From Natrinema salinisoli (GTDB lineage: Archaea; Halobacteriota; Halobacteria; Halobacteriales; Natrialbaceae): a DNA stretch of 64,000 nucleotides. The notes under the pieces are model-generated. The model was not told the origin of the DNA. It did not search any database and was given only the letters and a program-made list of their open reading frames with translations. A program made the position numbers and the translations under genes. The stretch spans positions 3,596,001-3,660,000 of the forward strand of contig NZ_CP084469.1 in assembly GCF_020405205.1 (NCBI RefSeq), read 5' to 3'. Below are positions 33,902-42,203 of the stretch, piece after piece. Position 1 is the stretch's first letter, and the number at the start of each line of letters is the position of its first letter.

Positions 33902-34989
33902 GGTCCTCCCTCCAGTTCTGCCGCCAGTTCGGACAGGCGACGGACGCGGTCGTCGACCGCCGGGTGCGTCGGTGACGAATCGTCGGCGTCGACGGGGGTC
34001 GACGGCGTGGCGGCCTCGAGCCAGGCCGTGACCCGCTCTCGCCGGCGTGAGGCGTCCATCGGTCGCCGGATCGCGGGCAGCGACGTCGTGTCGTCGCCCG
34101 TGACGAGATCGGTCGGGACGATACACAGTGCGCGCGTTCTGGTCGTTCGGAGATCGGTCTCCGGCGTCGCGTCCGCCTCCGCGAGGGTCACCAGCGCGCT
34201 CGCGAGCGCCATCGGTTTCCCGGTGATCCGGGCAGCCGCGGCGTCCGCGGCGAACTCCCGCGACTGCGAGAGCGTCCGCGTCGCCCAGTCGGCGATCGTC
34301 GGGAACACCCACAGGATCGGCGCGACGAAGACGTACGTGAGCGCGACGAGCGGGAGAAACCAGTACAGCGCGATTCGACTACTGCTCGATAGCTCGTCCG
34401 GGTCGGCCAGTGCCCGGCGCGCGAGCCGGGCCGCGTGATACGCACGATCGGCGATCTCGAGGAACAGCGTCGTAACCGTCATCAGCGTCACGTCCCGGTT
34501 GGCGACGTGGGCGATCTCGTGGGCGAGTACGGCCTCGAGTTCGTCGGCGTCGAGGGAGTCGATCAGTCCCGTCGTGACGACGATCGTCGCGTCGGTGAGC
34601 CGGCCGACGGTGTAACAGCTCTCGGTTTCGTCCGCGACGACGCGAACGGTCGGCTCCGGAACGTCGGCCGTCATCGCGAGCCGTCGGACCGTTCGGGCGA
34701 CCGCGTGGTCCGCGTCACCGGTGTCGCCGCGAGTTCCGTCGAGGACGCGCTGATAGCCGTAATACGTCTGTGCGGCGAGGAAGCCGACGACTACCACCAG
34801 TGCCGTCGCCCAGGACACCGGCAGCCGGAGGAGGTCGACGTCGACGGTCCCGTACCGGAGAAAGACGATCGTGCCGCCGACGAATCCCGGCAACAGGACG
34901 CCGTACGCCCACAGCACTGCGAGGACGAAGGCGGCGCTGACCGCAACGAACACGCCGAGAACGGCACAGATTCGCAACCGGAGATTCAT
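33898..34989 (-). CDS. M48 family metalloprotease, HtpX-like, first gene of the MoxR-partner operon
   Basis: A 363-residue membrane protease. Two N-terminal helices (ICAVLGVFVAVSAAFVLAVL, near 60-80 another) are followed by the zinc motif HEIAH at residues 157-161 and the third ligand in SQSREFAADAAAARITG. A second pair of helices lies around 215-245. It opens an operon of five genes joined by 4-base overlaps with DUF4129-, DUF7269-, DUF58- and DUF7519-like proteins, suggesting that proteolysis, extracellular Big-like domains and MoxR remodelling act on one envelope complex. Confidence 0.88.
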   Translation of the reverse strand: MNLRLRICAVLGVFVAVSAAFVLAVLWAYGVLLPGFVGGTIVFLRYGTVDVDLLRLPVSWATALVVVVGFLAAQTYYGYQRVLDGTRGDTGDADHAVARTVRRLAMTADVPEPTVRVVADETESCYTVGRLTDATIVVTTGLIDSLDADELEAVLAHEIAHVANRDVTLMTVTTLFLEIADRAYHAARLARRALADPDELSSSSRIALYWFLPLVALTYVFVAPILWVFPTIADWATRTLSQSREFAADAAAARITGKPMALASALVTLAEADATPETDLRTTRTRALCIVPTDLVTGDDTTSLPAIRRPMDASRRRERVTAWLEAATPSTPVDADDSSPTHPAVDDRVRRLSELAAELEGGP

Positions 34990-35235
34990 GGAGGGAACTT
35001 GCTGGAATTCTAGACTCCTGAACCAAAAATTTTCCCAGATCGTTTCGTTCAGTAGTTACTATCTCCTGCCCGACTCGATCACCACCGGAGGTGATCGGCA
35101 CCGAACCGACAAGCAGGTTTTCGCGCCGGGTCTCGAGCGAGTTCGTGCGGAAGTTCGTTGGCTGGGCGGTCGACCGTCGGATCACTACCGGCACACTCGA
35201 CAACATTTAATTCGCGCGGGACTCTAGCTCTAAGT

Positions 35236-35835
35236 ATGGTCGAATCCCTCGTGGGAAACGCGCCGCTCTTGCTCCTGGTGGTGGGTCTCGTACTAATGGT
35301 ACTCGAGGCGATTTCGCCCGGTGCCCACCTCATCGTCATCGGGATCGCCCTGGTCGGGGCGGGGTTGATCGGCGTGCTCTTCCCGCCGGCAGCGAACGTG
35401 TTAATCTTGGCAGTGCTGACGCTCGCGATCGGTGCCGCTGCCGCCTACGTCTACCGGGAGTTCGACTTCTACGGCGGGAAGGGAACGGCCCGAACGACGG
35501 ACTCCGACTCGCTGTCCGGCGCGACGGGCTACGTCACCGAGACCGTGACGACCCGCAGCGGCGAAGTCAAGCTCGAGGAGGGGGGGTTCGCGCCCTACTA
35601 CAGCGCACGAACGACCGACGGAACGATCGAAGAGGGAGAAGAGGTGATCGTCATCGATCCCGGCGGCGGGAACGTTCTCACGGTCGAGTCGGTCTCCGCG
35701 ATCGGCGAGGACGAGATCGATCGCGCGCTCGCACGCGACAAGGCTGCGTCCGACGAACCCGATCGTGAGGCCGCCGACGGCGGTGAATCGATGGACGGTA
35801 CCGACACCGAGACGGAAACCGAGAAATCGAAGTAG
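35236..35835 (+). CDS. NfeD family membrane protein
   Basis: A 199-residue protein with three N-terminal transmembrane helices (LLLLVVGLVLMVLEAISPGA; HLIVIGIALVGAGLIGVLF; ANVLILAVLTLAIGAAAAYV) and an OB-fold-like C-terminal domain (SGATGYVTETVTTRSGEVKL ... EGEEVIVIDPGGGNVLTVES), ending in an acidic tail. NfeD proteins partner SPFH/stomatin proteins in membrane microdomains, and the next gene, 70 bases downstream, is exactly such a protein. ATG 35236 is used; the extension to 35158 is not conserved-looking. Confidence 0.9.
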   Translation: MVESLVGNAPLLLLVVGLVLMVLEAISPGAHLIVIGIALVGAGLIGVLFPPAANVLILAVLTLAIGAAAAYVYREFDFYGGKGTARTTDSDSLSGATGYVTETVTTRSGEVKLEEGGFAPYYSARTTDGTIEEGEEVIVIDPGGGNVLTVESVSAIGEDEIDRALARDKAASDEPDREAADGGESMDGTDTETETEKSK

Positions 35836-35905
35836 CGAGTGCCGGGATCGGATATGTTGACGAAATAAGGGAACGCTTTTCTCCCCGCCGCCGTAAGCTC
35901 GAAAT

Positions 35906-37084
35906 ATGGTAGTACAATTGTTCCCGATGCAAGCCCTCGGCGGCGCAGCACTGCTCGTTGGTGCGCTCGTCCTCGTCGTCGTCATCGCCGCGCTCCTCAG
36001 CGCGATCGAGATCGTCGACGCCTACGAGAAACGTGCCCTGACCGTCTTCGGGGAGTACCGCAAACTGCTCGAGCCGGGGATCAACTTCGTCCCGCCGTTC
36101 GTCTCGAACACGTACGCGTTCGACATGCGTACCCAGACGCTGGACGTGCCCCGACAGGAAGCGATCACGCGCGACAACTCGCCCGTGACCGCCGACGCCG
36201 TCGTCTACATCAAGGTGATGGACGCCAAGAAGGCGTTCCTGCAGGTCGACGACTACAAGAAGGCCGTCTCGAACCTCGCCCAGACGACCCTGCGAGCCGT
36301 GCTGGGTGACATGGAACTCGACGACACGCTGAACAAGCGCCAGGAGATCAACGCCCGCATCCGCGAGGAACTCGACGAGCCCACCGACGAGTGGGGCATT
36401 CGAGTCGAGTCCGTGGAGGTCCGCGAGGTCAACCCCTCGAAGGACGTCCAGCGCGCGATGGAGCAACAGACCTCCGCCGAGCGGAAGCGCCGCGCGATGA
36501 TCCTCGAGGCGCAGGGTGAACGCCGCAGCGCCGTCGAGAAGGCGGAAGGTGACAAACAGAGCGAAATCATCCGCGCACAGGGTGAAAAGCAGAGCCAGAT
36601 CCTCGAAGCGCAGGGTGACTCGATCTCGACCGTCCTCCGTGCTCGCTCTGCCGAATCGATGGGTGAGCGCGCCATCATCGACAAAGGCATGGAGACGCTC
36701 GGCGACATCGGGCAGGGCGAATCGACGACGTTCGTCATGCCCCAGGAGCTCACCTCGCTGGTCGGTCGCTACGGCAAGCACCTCTCGGGCAGCGACGTGA
36801 AAGAGAACGGCTCCGAACTCGAGAGCCGCGAGTTCGACGACGAAACGCGGGAGCTGATCGGTCTGGACGACATCGCCGAGATCATCGGCGAGATCGATCA
36901 GGAGGCGGACATGGACGTCGAAGCGATGGAGCAGGAGGCCCAGGCGATCAAGGAAGGCAAGGATCCGGCGGAGATCTCCGACCCCGACGAGGTCATCGAG
37001 GAGATGGATCAGGACTTCCAGAGTCAGGCCGACGGCGGCACCGAGGTGTCGGTCGACGAGGACGAACCGTCCACGAGCGACTGA
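35906..37084 (+). CDS. SPFH domain protein (stomatin/prohibitin family)
   Basis: A 392-residue membrane scaffold protein. One N-terminal hydrophobic helix (ALLVGALVLVVVIAALLSAI) is followed by the SPFH domain (EKRALTVFGEYRKLLEPGIN ... VSNLAQTTLRAVLGDMELDD) and a long Glu/Ala/Lys-rich coiled coil (residues ~185-275, with AEGDKQSEIIRAQGEKQSQI). The acidic C-terminal 90 residues are longer than in bacterial stomatins. It probably forms oligomeric rings at the membrane together with NfeD and may control a membrane protease. Confidence 0.92.
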   Translation: MVVQLFPMQALGGAALLVGALVLVVVIAALLSAIEIVDAYEKRALTVFGEYRKLLEPGINFVPPFVSNTYAFDMRTQTLDVPRQEAITRDNSPVTADAVVYIKVMDAKKAFLQVDDYKKAVSNLAQTTLRAVLGDMELDDTLNKRQEINARIREELDEPTDEWGIRVESVEVREVNPSKDVQRAMEQQTSAERKRRAMILEAQGERRSAVEKAEGDKQSEIIRAQGEKQSQILEAQGDSISTVLRARSAESMGERAIIDKGMETLGDIGQGESTTFVMPQELTSLVGRYGKHLSGSDVKENGSELESREFDDETRELIGLDDIAEIIGEIDQEADMDVEAMEQEAQAIKEGKDPAEISDPDEVIEEMDQDFQSQADGGTEVSVDEDEPSTSD

Positions 37085-37257
37085 CCCCCCGCCGGGCACC
37101 ATCCGCCCGCGGATCCGTTCGATCCGTGACGGGATGAACCGAAATACATAACATTTCTTTTTTGATTGAATTATAAGTCTCCTTTCGAGTAATATCGAAT
37201 AACGACGCGGAGCGAAACCTGTTTTACTGGTCAGTCCCTTTCGGACGGTAGGTAGCT

Positions 37258-37875
37258 ATGACACCACCCGATGGGGTCGACGACGAGAAACGAGCGACCC
37301 TGCGCCGATTCGCCGCCCTCGGTGCCGCCTCCCCGCTGGTCGGTCGGTCGGATTCAGCGGCGGCTGACACGGGTGAAAGCGACGCCCGCGATGCGATCGC
37401 GGGCTATCTCTCCACGACGCCGGGCGCGCACTTCTCCAAGATCCGCGACGACCTCCAACTCGGGACCGGCGAAACCCAACATCACCTCCGCCGCCTCGAG
37501 GACCTCGAGGCGATCGAGCGCTATCGCGACGGCGATTACAAACGCTTCGTCACCGCCGGCCGATTCGACGAGTTCGAGAAACGGGCGCTGGGGTACCTTC
37601 GTCGAGAGACGCCCCGGGGCATGCTCATCGAACTCCTCCTGCGTTCGGACCCCACCGCCGGCGACCTCGCCGAGGCGCTGGACGTCTCGCCGCCGACGGT
37701 GAGCAAGTACGCCGGCGAGCTCGAGGAAGCCGGGCTACTCTCTCGAGCGGACGGCTACGCGGTCGAACGACCGGAGACGGTGCTTGTCCTGGTCGTCCGT
37801 CACGCGGATTCCTTCGGCGACCGAGCGCAACGGCTCGCGCGGGACGCGGATCAGTTCCTCGAGTATCAGAGTTAA
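37258..37875 (+). CDS. Tandem winged-helix regulator with a Tat-like N terminus
   Basis: A 205-residue protein. Residues ~45-110 are a first winged helix (PGAHFSKIRDDLQLGTGE; QHHLRRLEDLEAIERY), ~120-180 a second (RGMLIELLLRSDPTAGDL; VSPPTVSKYAGELEEAGLL). It is a paralogue of the regulator at 25911-26435. Before the first module, TLRRFAALGAASPLVG looks like a Tat twin-arginine segment, which is odd for a DNA-binding protein; the hydrophobic core is short, so it may instead be a helix. The promoter region at 37141-37200 is AT-rich. Confidence 0.78.
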   Translation: MTPPDGVDDEKRATLRRFAALGAASPLVGRSDSAAADTGESDARDAIAGYLSTTPGAHFSKIRDDLQLGTGETQHHLRRLEDLEAIERYRDGDYKRFVTAGRFDEFEKRALGYLRRETPRGMLIELLLRSDPTAGDLAEALDVSPPTVSKYAGELEEAGLLSRADGYAVERPETVLVLVVRHADSFGDRAQRLARDADQFLEYQS

Positions 37876-37900
37876 AACGGTATTACCGGCAGGTAGAATC

Positions 37901-38563
37901 CTATTTCTCCGCGGAGTCGACGATTGACAGTAACTCCGTCAAAGACTCGAGCTCGTGCGTCGCGTTCGGCGGTCGCTCCTGATCGCGATTGTGCGGCCGT
38001 CGGAGGAACGCCGTCTCGAGGCCGGCCGCCGCTCCTGCCGTGACGTCTGTTGCCGAATCGCCGACGTACAGGCCGTCGGTGACGCCGAGCTCGGCGAGGG
38101 CGTCCTCGATGTAGTAGGGAGCCGGTTTGCGTCGGTCGTACCCGTCGAACGTCGGATCGCGACCGCGGACGACGTCGAAGTCGAACCCGAAGTAGTCGGC
38201 GACGAATTCGGCCGTTTCGTGGCGATTGTTGGTGACGAGTCCGATCGCGGTCTGTTCGCCGAGATCGTGAATCGCGTCGATATCGTCGTAGGAGTCGCGC
38301 TCGCCCGACCGGAGGCGATCGTGGGTGCTACTCGAGGCGTATGCTTCCTTGCGCTCCCAGAACTGCGCCGGATCGATCCCGAGTTCCGTGCAGTGGGTCC
38401 GGATCCGGTCCTCGTCGTGAGTTCTGAAATCGCGACGCTGGGGCGGCGTCGGATCGGCGTCGAGTTCGGCGAGCGCCGCGTCGGCGGCGTCGGCGTACAC
38501 CTGCGGGTCGGTCCGGGGCCCCTCGAGGATGACGCCGTCCATGTCGAACAGTACGACCGTCAT
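37901..38563 (-). CDS. HAD superfamily hydrolase
   Basis: A 220-residue phosphatase-like protein. Motif I is VVLFDMDGVILEG with the nucleophile Asp; motif II is GLVTNN (Thr); motif III Lys is in RKPAPYYIEDAL; motif IV is VGDSATDVTAGAAAGL. A helical cap lies between residues ~20 and 95. It resembles phosphoglycolate phosphatase-like enzymes; the true substrate is not evident. It ends 26 bases beyond the stop of the convergent winged-helix gene. As one of two HADs in the window it is a weak candidate for a ribulose-bisphosphate phosphatase. Confidence 0.85.
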   Translation of the reverse strand: MTVVLFDMDGVILEGPRTDPQVYADAADAALAELDADPTPPQRRDFRTHDEDRIRTHCTELGIDPAQFWERKEAYASSSTHDRLRSGERDSYDDIDAIHDLGEQTAIGLVTNNRHETAEFVADYFGFDFDVVRGRDPTFDGYDRRKPAPYYIEDALAELGVTDGLYVGDSATDVTAGAAAGLETAFLRRPHNRDQERPPNATHELESLTELLSIVDSAEK

Positions 38564-38679
38564 TCAGCGATACTCAGGGCCCGTGACAAAAGAACGTTCG
38601 GCGTCACTGCGTGCCGGCGGTGCTCGCTCGTGACGATAAGTAAACTGCGAGGCCGACGAGCCCGGCTGTCGTCCGCGAG

Positions 38680-38913
38680 TTAAATGTCGACTTTCCAGGT
38701 GGTGCTCGACGAGTAACCCCATTTTTCGATCTCGACGTCGTAGTCACCGTCCTGGAGCGCTGTAATGTTCGAGCCGACCTCTTTCGCCGTCATCCCGAGT
38801 TCCTTGCCGATGAGGCGGGATTTGAAGTACGTCTTCGTCGCCGCGTTGTTCCGGAGGTACTCCAGAATCCGCTGTTGTTTACTCGTGAGGTCGGGGGCCA
38901 TTGCAGTGCTCAT
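38680..38913 (-). CDS. Small winged-helix protein (DUF7123-like)
   Basis: A 77-residue DNA-binding-like protein: SKQQRILEYLRNNAATKTYF, then SRLIGKELGMTAKEVGSNIT forms a helix-turn-helix, and EIEKWGYSSSTTWKVDI the wing. It matches small haloarchaeal HTH proteins of the DUF7123 type. Its function is unknown; a chromatin-like or regulatory role is likely. A TTAACC element on the minus strand near 38970 can serve as TATA box. Confidence 0.8.
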   Translation of the reverse strand: MSTAMAPDLTSKQQRILEYLRNNAATKTYFKSRLIGKELGMTAKEVGSNITALQDGDYDVEIEKWGYSSSTTWKVDI

Positions 38914-39040
38914 ACACGTTCGAACGACAGGAACGCCCTTAGGGGGTTTGGTACGCGCGGTTAAGTCGCCGCTGTCTTGCGATTTCGGCCGGGAGTAATC
39001 AGCGAATAACCGAACGGAAAGCTTTCGTTGGTATGGACGG

Positions 39041-39052
39041 TTAAAATATATT
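39041..39052 (+). promoter_or_regulatory. Strong orphan TATA element
   Basis: TTAAAATATATT stands in a gap of 241 bases between two minus-strand genes and is preceded by the palindrome GAAAGCTTTC (39017-39026). On the plus strand it points at no annotated gene but at a short open frame with ATG at 39075, exactly at leaderless spacing. Confidence 0.45.
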
Positions 39053-39074
39053 GGATCGGGACTGTCATCTGTTC

Positions 39075-39134
39075 ATGATCGTTTCCGGCCGACGGTATCC
39101 GATGGCCGATAGCGAACCCGACGCGCCAGAATAA
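39075..39134 (+). CDS. Possible leaderless microprotein, 19 residues
   Basis: The frame reads MIVSGRRYPMADSEPDAPE and stops at a TAA. The ATG lies about 28 bases from the centre of the strong TATA element, the spacing of leaderless haloarchaeal genes. Composition is acidic at the C terminus. It could equally be chance, with the promoter driving a non-coding RNA antisense to the end of the inosine/xanthosine triphosphatase gene. Confidence 0.25.
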   Translation: MIVSGRRYPMADSEPDAPE

Positions 39135-39154
39135 GTGCTCGTTACGAGTGACAG

Positions 39155-39679
39155 TCAGTGATCGGTGTCGTAATACTCCGTTACGAACGGTCCGAACGAA
39201 GACGCAACTGCGTCACCGAGCGCTTGCGTTCGATCGGTCAACCCGGCGGTGAGTGCGCCCGCAGCGCCCTCCCTCTCGGCGACGTCCTCCGTTCCGAGGA
39301 GGTCGTCCATCACCGGCCCCAGTTCCGCACCGTCCGCGACCTCCCTCGCGACGGACTCCGGAAGTCGAAGCGTCGGCCCGCCGCCTCGCTCCATGCGATT
39401 GCCGTCCGTCACGGCACCCCACATGACCAGGGAGAGCCCCGGCGTCCCCTCGAGGCGAGCGACGCCACCCTCTAACCCCACGCCGTAGTCGGCGTCGGTC
39501 GCCGCGAGCGCTCGTCGGGCGCGGTTCTCCGCACCGGTGACGGTTTCCGCGATCGACCGCGGTTGTTCGTCGACGCCGGAGTCGACGTCGACGGCGATCA
39601 CGGTCGGCTCGTATCGCTCGAGGGTCCGCTCGACGGCGTCGATCTTGACGGGGTTCGTACTCCCGACTGCGAGTTCCAT
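39155..39679 (-). CDS. Inosine/xanthosine triphosphatase, YjjX family
   Basis: A 174-residue protein that hydrolyses non-canonical ITP/XTP to keep them out of nucleic acids. The N terminus ELAVGSTNPVKIDAVERTLE is the nucleotide-binding signature (S-T-N-P-x-K), and YGVGLEGGVARLEG and WGAVTDG follow as in the family. The ATG at 39679 is chosen; the frame is open to 39763 but the 28 extra codons are basic and unlike the family. It stands alone on the minus strand, divergent from TFB. Confidence 0.88.
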   Translation of the reverse strand: MELAVGSTNPVKIDAVERTLERYEPTVIAVDVDSGVDEQPRSIAETVTGAENRARRALAATDADYGVGLEGGVARLEGTPGLSLVMWGAVTDGNRMERGGGPTLRLPESVAREVADGAELGPVMDDLLGTEDVAEREGAAGALTAGLTDRTQALGDAVASSFGPFVTEYYDTDH

Positions 39680-39921
39680 GCCGGCAGTTCGAACGGGCCA
39701 CAGTTGGAGCCTCCGCTTCGAACGCGCGCTGGCTGTCAGCCGGCACGCTCTCCGCTGCTTCAATGTTTCTATCTATCATGCTCTTTCCCCCGAATTACCC
39801 GTTTTCGGAGGATATGGGACCGAGATTCCGAAACCCTTAACCATCGAGTCTCTGAACGTGGGAGGTAACGGAACCGTCCGGGCTTTTGCGATCGGTTCGG
39901 CCGGGCAGCAATCGCCATCGT

Positions 39922-40902
39922 ATGACTAACGCACCATCGAACACGAGAGTACGACGTAGCGAACCCGAAACGAACGAACAGGAGACCGAAAGCGAGGAGC
40001 AGGAGCTGGCCTGCCCCGAGTGTGCCGGCAATCTCGTCGTCGACGACGAACACGGCGAAACCGTCTGTGAGGACTGCGGACTGGTCGTCGAGGAAGATTC
40101 CGTCGACCGCGGGCCGGAGTGGCGCGCGTTCGACGCCGCCGAGAAGAACGAGAAGTCCCGCGTGGGCGCGCCCACGACGAACACGATGCACGACAAGGGG
40201 CTCTCGACCAACATCGACTGGCGAAACAAGGACGCCTACGGGAACTCCCTCGGCTCGCGCCAGCGCGAGAAGATGCAGCGCCTGCGCAAGTGGAACGAAC
40301 GTTTCCGCACCCGCGACTCCAAGGAGCGCAACCTGAAACAGGCACTCGGCGAGATCGACCGGATGGCATCCGCCCTCGGCCTCCCGACGAACGTCCGCGA
40401 GACCGCCTCGGTCATCTACCGCCGCGCGCTCGACGAGGACCTCCTCCCGGGCCGTTCCATCGAGGGCGTCTCGACCGCCTGCGTCTACGCCGCCGCCCGT
40501 CAGGCCGGCGTCCCACGGAGCCTCGACGAGATCGCGGACGTCTCCCGCGTCGAGAAGAACGAGATCGCGCGCACCTACCGCTACGTGGTCCGCGAACTCG
40601 GCCTCGAGGTCCAGCCCGCCGACCCCGAGAGCTACGTCCCCCGCTTCGCCTCGGGGCTCGAGCTCTCCGACGAGGCCGAACACCGCGCGCGCAGCCTCCT
40701 CCAGAATGCCAAGGAGAAGGGCGTGCACTCGGGCAAGTCGCCGGTCGGCCTCGCCGCGGCGGCAGTGTACGCCGCTGCGCTGCTGACCAACGAGAAGACC
40801 ACGCAGGCCGCCGTCTCGGACGTCGCCGACATCTCCGAAGTGACGATTCGAAACCGCTACCACGAACTCCTCGAGGCCGAGGAAACCATCGGGATGGCGT
40901 AA
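39922..40902 (+). CDS. tfb: Transcription initiation factor B
   Basis: A 326-residue TFB. The zinc ribbon is ACPECAGNLVVDDEHGETVC with the second CEDCG pair (residues ~30-53), the B-reader/linker region includes GPEWRAFDAAEKNEKSRVG, and two cyclin repeats follow (ALGEIDRMASALGLPTNVRE ... GRSIEGVSTACVYAAARQAG; then residues ~220-300 with KSPVGLAAAAVYAAALL). The ribbon and both cyclin folds are intact, so it should recruit RNA polymerase to TBP-DNA. Haloarchaea have several TFBs; which paralogue this is cannot be told. ATG 39922 is preferred to 39886. Confidence 0.95.
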   Translation: MTNAPSNTRVRRSEPETNEQETESEEQELACPECAGNLVVDDEHGETVCEDCGLVVEEDSVDRGPEWRAFDAAEKNEKSRVGAPTTNTMHDKGLSTNIDWRNKDAYGNSLGSRQREKMQRLRKWNERFRTRDSKERNLKQALGEIDRMASALGLPTNVRETASVIYRRALDEDLLPGRSIEGVSTACVYAAARQAGVPRSLDEIADVSRVEKNEIARTYRYVVRELGLEVQPADPESYVPRFASGLELSDEAEHRARSLLQNAKEKGVHSGKSPVGLAAAAVYAAALLTNEKTTQAAVSDVADISEVTIRNRYHELLEAEETIGMA

Positions 40903-40959
40903 CTGCGGCAGTCGCTGAAACGATACCGTTTTTGTCGTTCTCGCTCCCACTGGGAAGCA

Positions 40960-41634
40960 ATGGGACTGGACTTCGAGACGTTCGTGCTCGCAGCGTCGAC
41001 GGCCGATCTCGCCGACGAACCCGCGGCCCGCGAACACGCCGATGCGATCGAGTTTCGCATGGACCTGGCCGACGAGCCGCTGGCCGCGCTCGAGGCCTAC
41101 GACGGCGAGTTACCGATCCTCGCGACGAACCGCGCCGAGTGGGAGGGCGGGGAGGCCGGCGATGACGGCCGACTCGAGGCGCTGGCCGAGGCGAGCGCGC
41201 TCGACGCCGTCGGTGCGATCGACGTCGAACTCGAGGCGATTCTGGAGGGCGCGGCCGACGACCTGCTCGAAACGGCTCGCGAGCGCGACGTGTCGATCGT
41301 CGCGTCGGCTCACGACTTCGAGGGCACCCCGCCCCGAAACGAAATGGTGCGGACGCTGACCGAGGCGAGCAAGTACGCGGACGTCGCGAAGCTGGCGGTG
41401 ACCGCGGAGTCGAAGGCCGATACGATCGCGTTGTTGTCCGCGACTGAGCAACTGACTTCGCACGGCGATACCGTCGCGACGATGGCGATGGGGGAAGTGG
41501 GGAGTCACACGCGGGCTGTGGCTCCTGTGTATGGGTCGAAGATCGGCTATGCACCCGTTGATCCCGAGGAGGCGACTGCGCCCGGGCAATACGATTTGGA
41601 GACCCTAGCAGGATTGATTTCTACGCTCTCGTAG
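40960..41634 (+). CDS. aroD: 3-dehydroquinate dehydratase, type I
   Basis: A 224-residue class I enzyme of the shikimate pathway, removing water from 3-dehydroquinate by Schiff-base chemistry. The base histidine is in VASAHDFEGTP and the Schiff-base lysine in DVAKLAVTAES; EFRMDLADEP near residue 30 and GSHTRAVAPVYGS near the C terminus are family segments. It lies 57 bases after tfb and 7.8 kb from the 3-dehydroquinate synthase gene, both feeding the trpCBA products further downstream. Confidence 0.93.
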   Translation: MGLDFETFVLAASTADLADEPAAREHADAIEFRMDLADEPLAALEAYDGELPILATNRAEWEGGEAGDDGRLEALAEASALDAVGAIDVELEAILEGAADDLLETARERDVSIVASAHDFEGTPPRNEMVRTLTEASKYADVAKLAVTAESKADTIALLSATEQLTSHGDTVATMAMGEVGSHTRAVAPVYGSKIGYAPVDPEEATAPGQYDLETLAGLISTLS

Positions 41635-41675
41635 AATAGGCGACGTCGTTTAAAAATGGAATCGGAAATCAGAAT

Positions 41676-42203
41676 TCAGTTGCCGGCAGACGCGTCTGCC
41701 TTCACGCTGATCGTGTCAGGGAGGTCATCATACGTGTTGTCTTGAAGGAGGATGACTACATTGATGTAGACTCTCTCACCGACGCCGATCGCGTAGGCAT
41801 TGCCGGATCCCTCCACTGAAGTGCTGAAGTCCGAAGTATTGTTCGTCGATGTAGCATACCACTGCATAGCATCGTCCGAACCATTATCCTCTATCCAGAC
41901 ACCAACTGGCTGCGATCCTTGGTTTCTGATGCTGAAAACCCCGGTGAAGGAGTAGTCTGAGTTTTCGTTGAGACCGTCTCCACCAACACCTGCATCATCA
42001 TCGAACGTCAGCTTCAGCTGCTTGTCTGATCCATCAGAGTACGGACTCGTGCTATTGAGTGCCAAGAACGCGTCGCTGTCATCGACAACGTCGACCCCGA
42101 CACCCCGTTCGACGTTAGCGAAGTTGAACGCGCCAGTACCGATTGTAGCCGCCGAGCCGGCGGCGAGCGATCCCACACCGAGCATGAATTTACGTCGTTC
42201 CAT
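41676..42203 (-). CDS. DUF1102 protein with SipW-type signal peptide (TasA/camelysin-like)
   Basis: A 175-residue exported protein. The N terminus MERRKFMLGVGSLAAGSAAT ending GTGAFNFANVERGVGV is the characteristic haloarchaeal SipW-dependent type signal, followed by a beta-rich domain of about 140 residues (ITVSVF-like strands such as DYSFTGVFSIRNQGSQPVGV and NAYAIGVGERVYINVVILLQ). Homology of this class to TasA and archaeal bundling-pilus subunits is known in outline; I infer a surface fibre or matrix protein. A dedicated signal peptidase lies 1.7 kb upstream on the same strand. Composition is less GC-rich than its neighbours. It has its own 5' region rather than an overlap. Confidence 0.8.
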   Translation of the reverse strand: MERRKFMLGVGSLAAGSAATIGTGAFNFANVERGVGVDVVDDSDAFLALNSTSPYSDGSDKQLKLTFDDDAGVGGDGLNENSDYSFTGVFSIRNQGSQPVGVWIEDNGSDDAMQWYATSTNNTSDFSTSVEGSGNAYAIGVGERVYINVVILLQDNTYDDLPDTISVKADASAGN

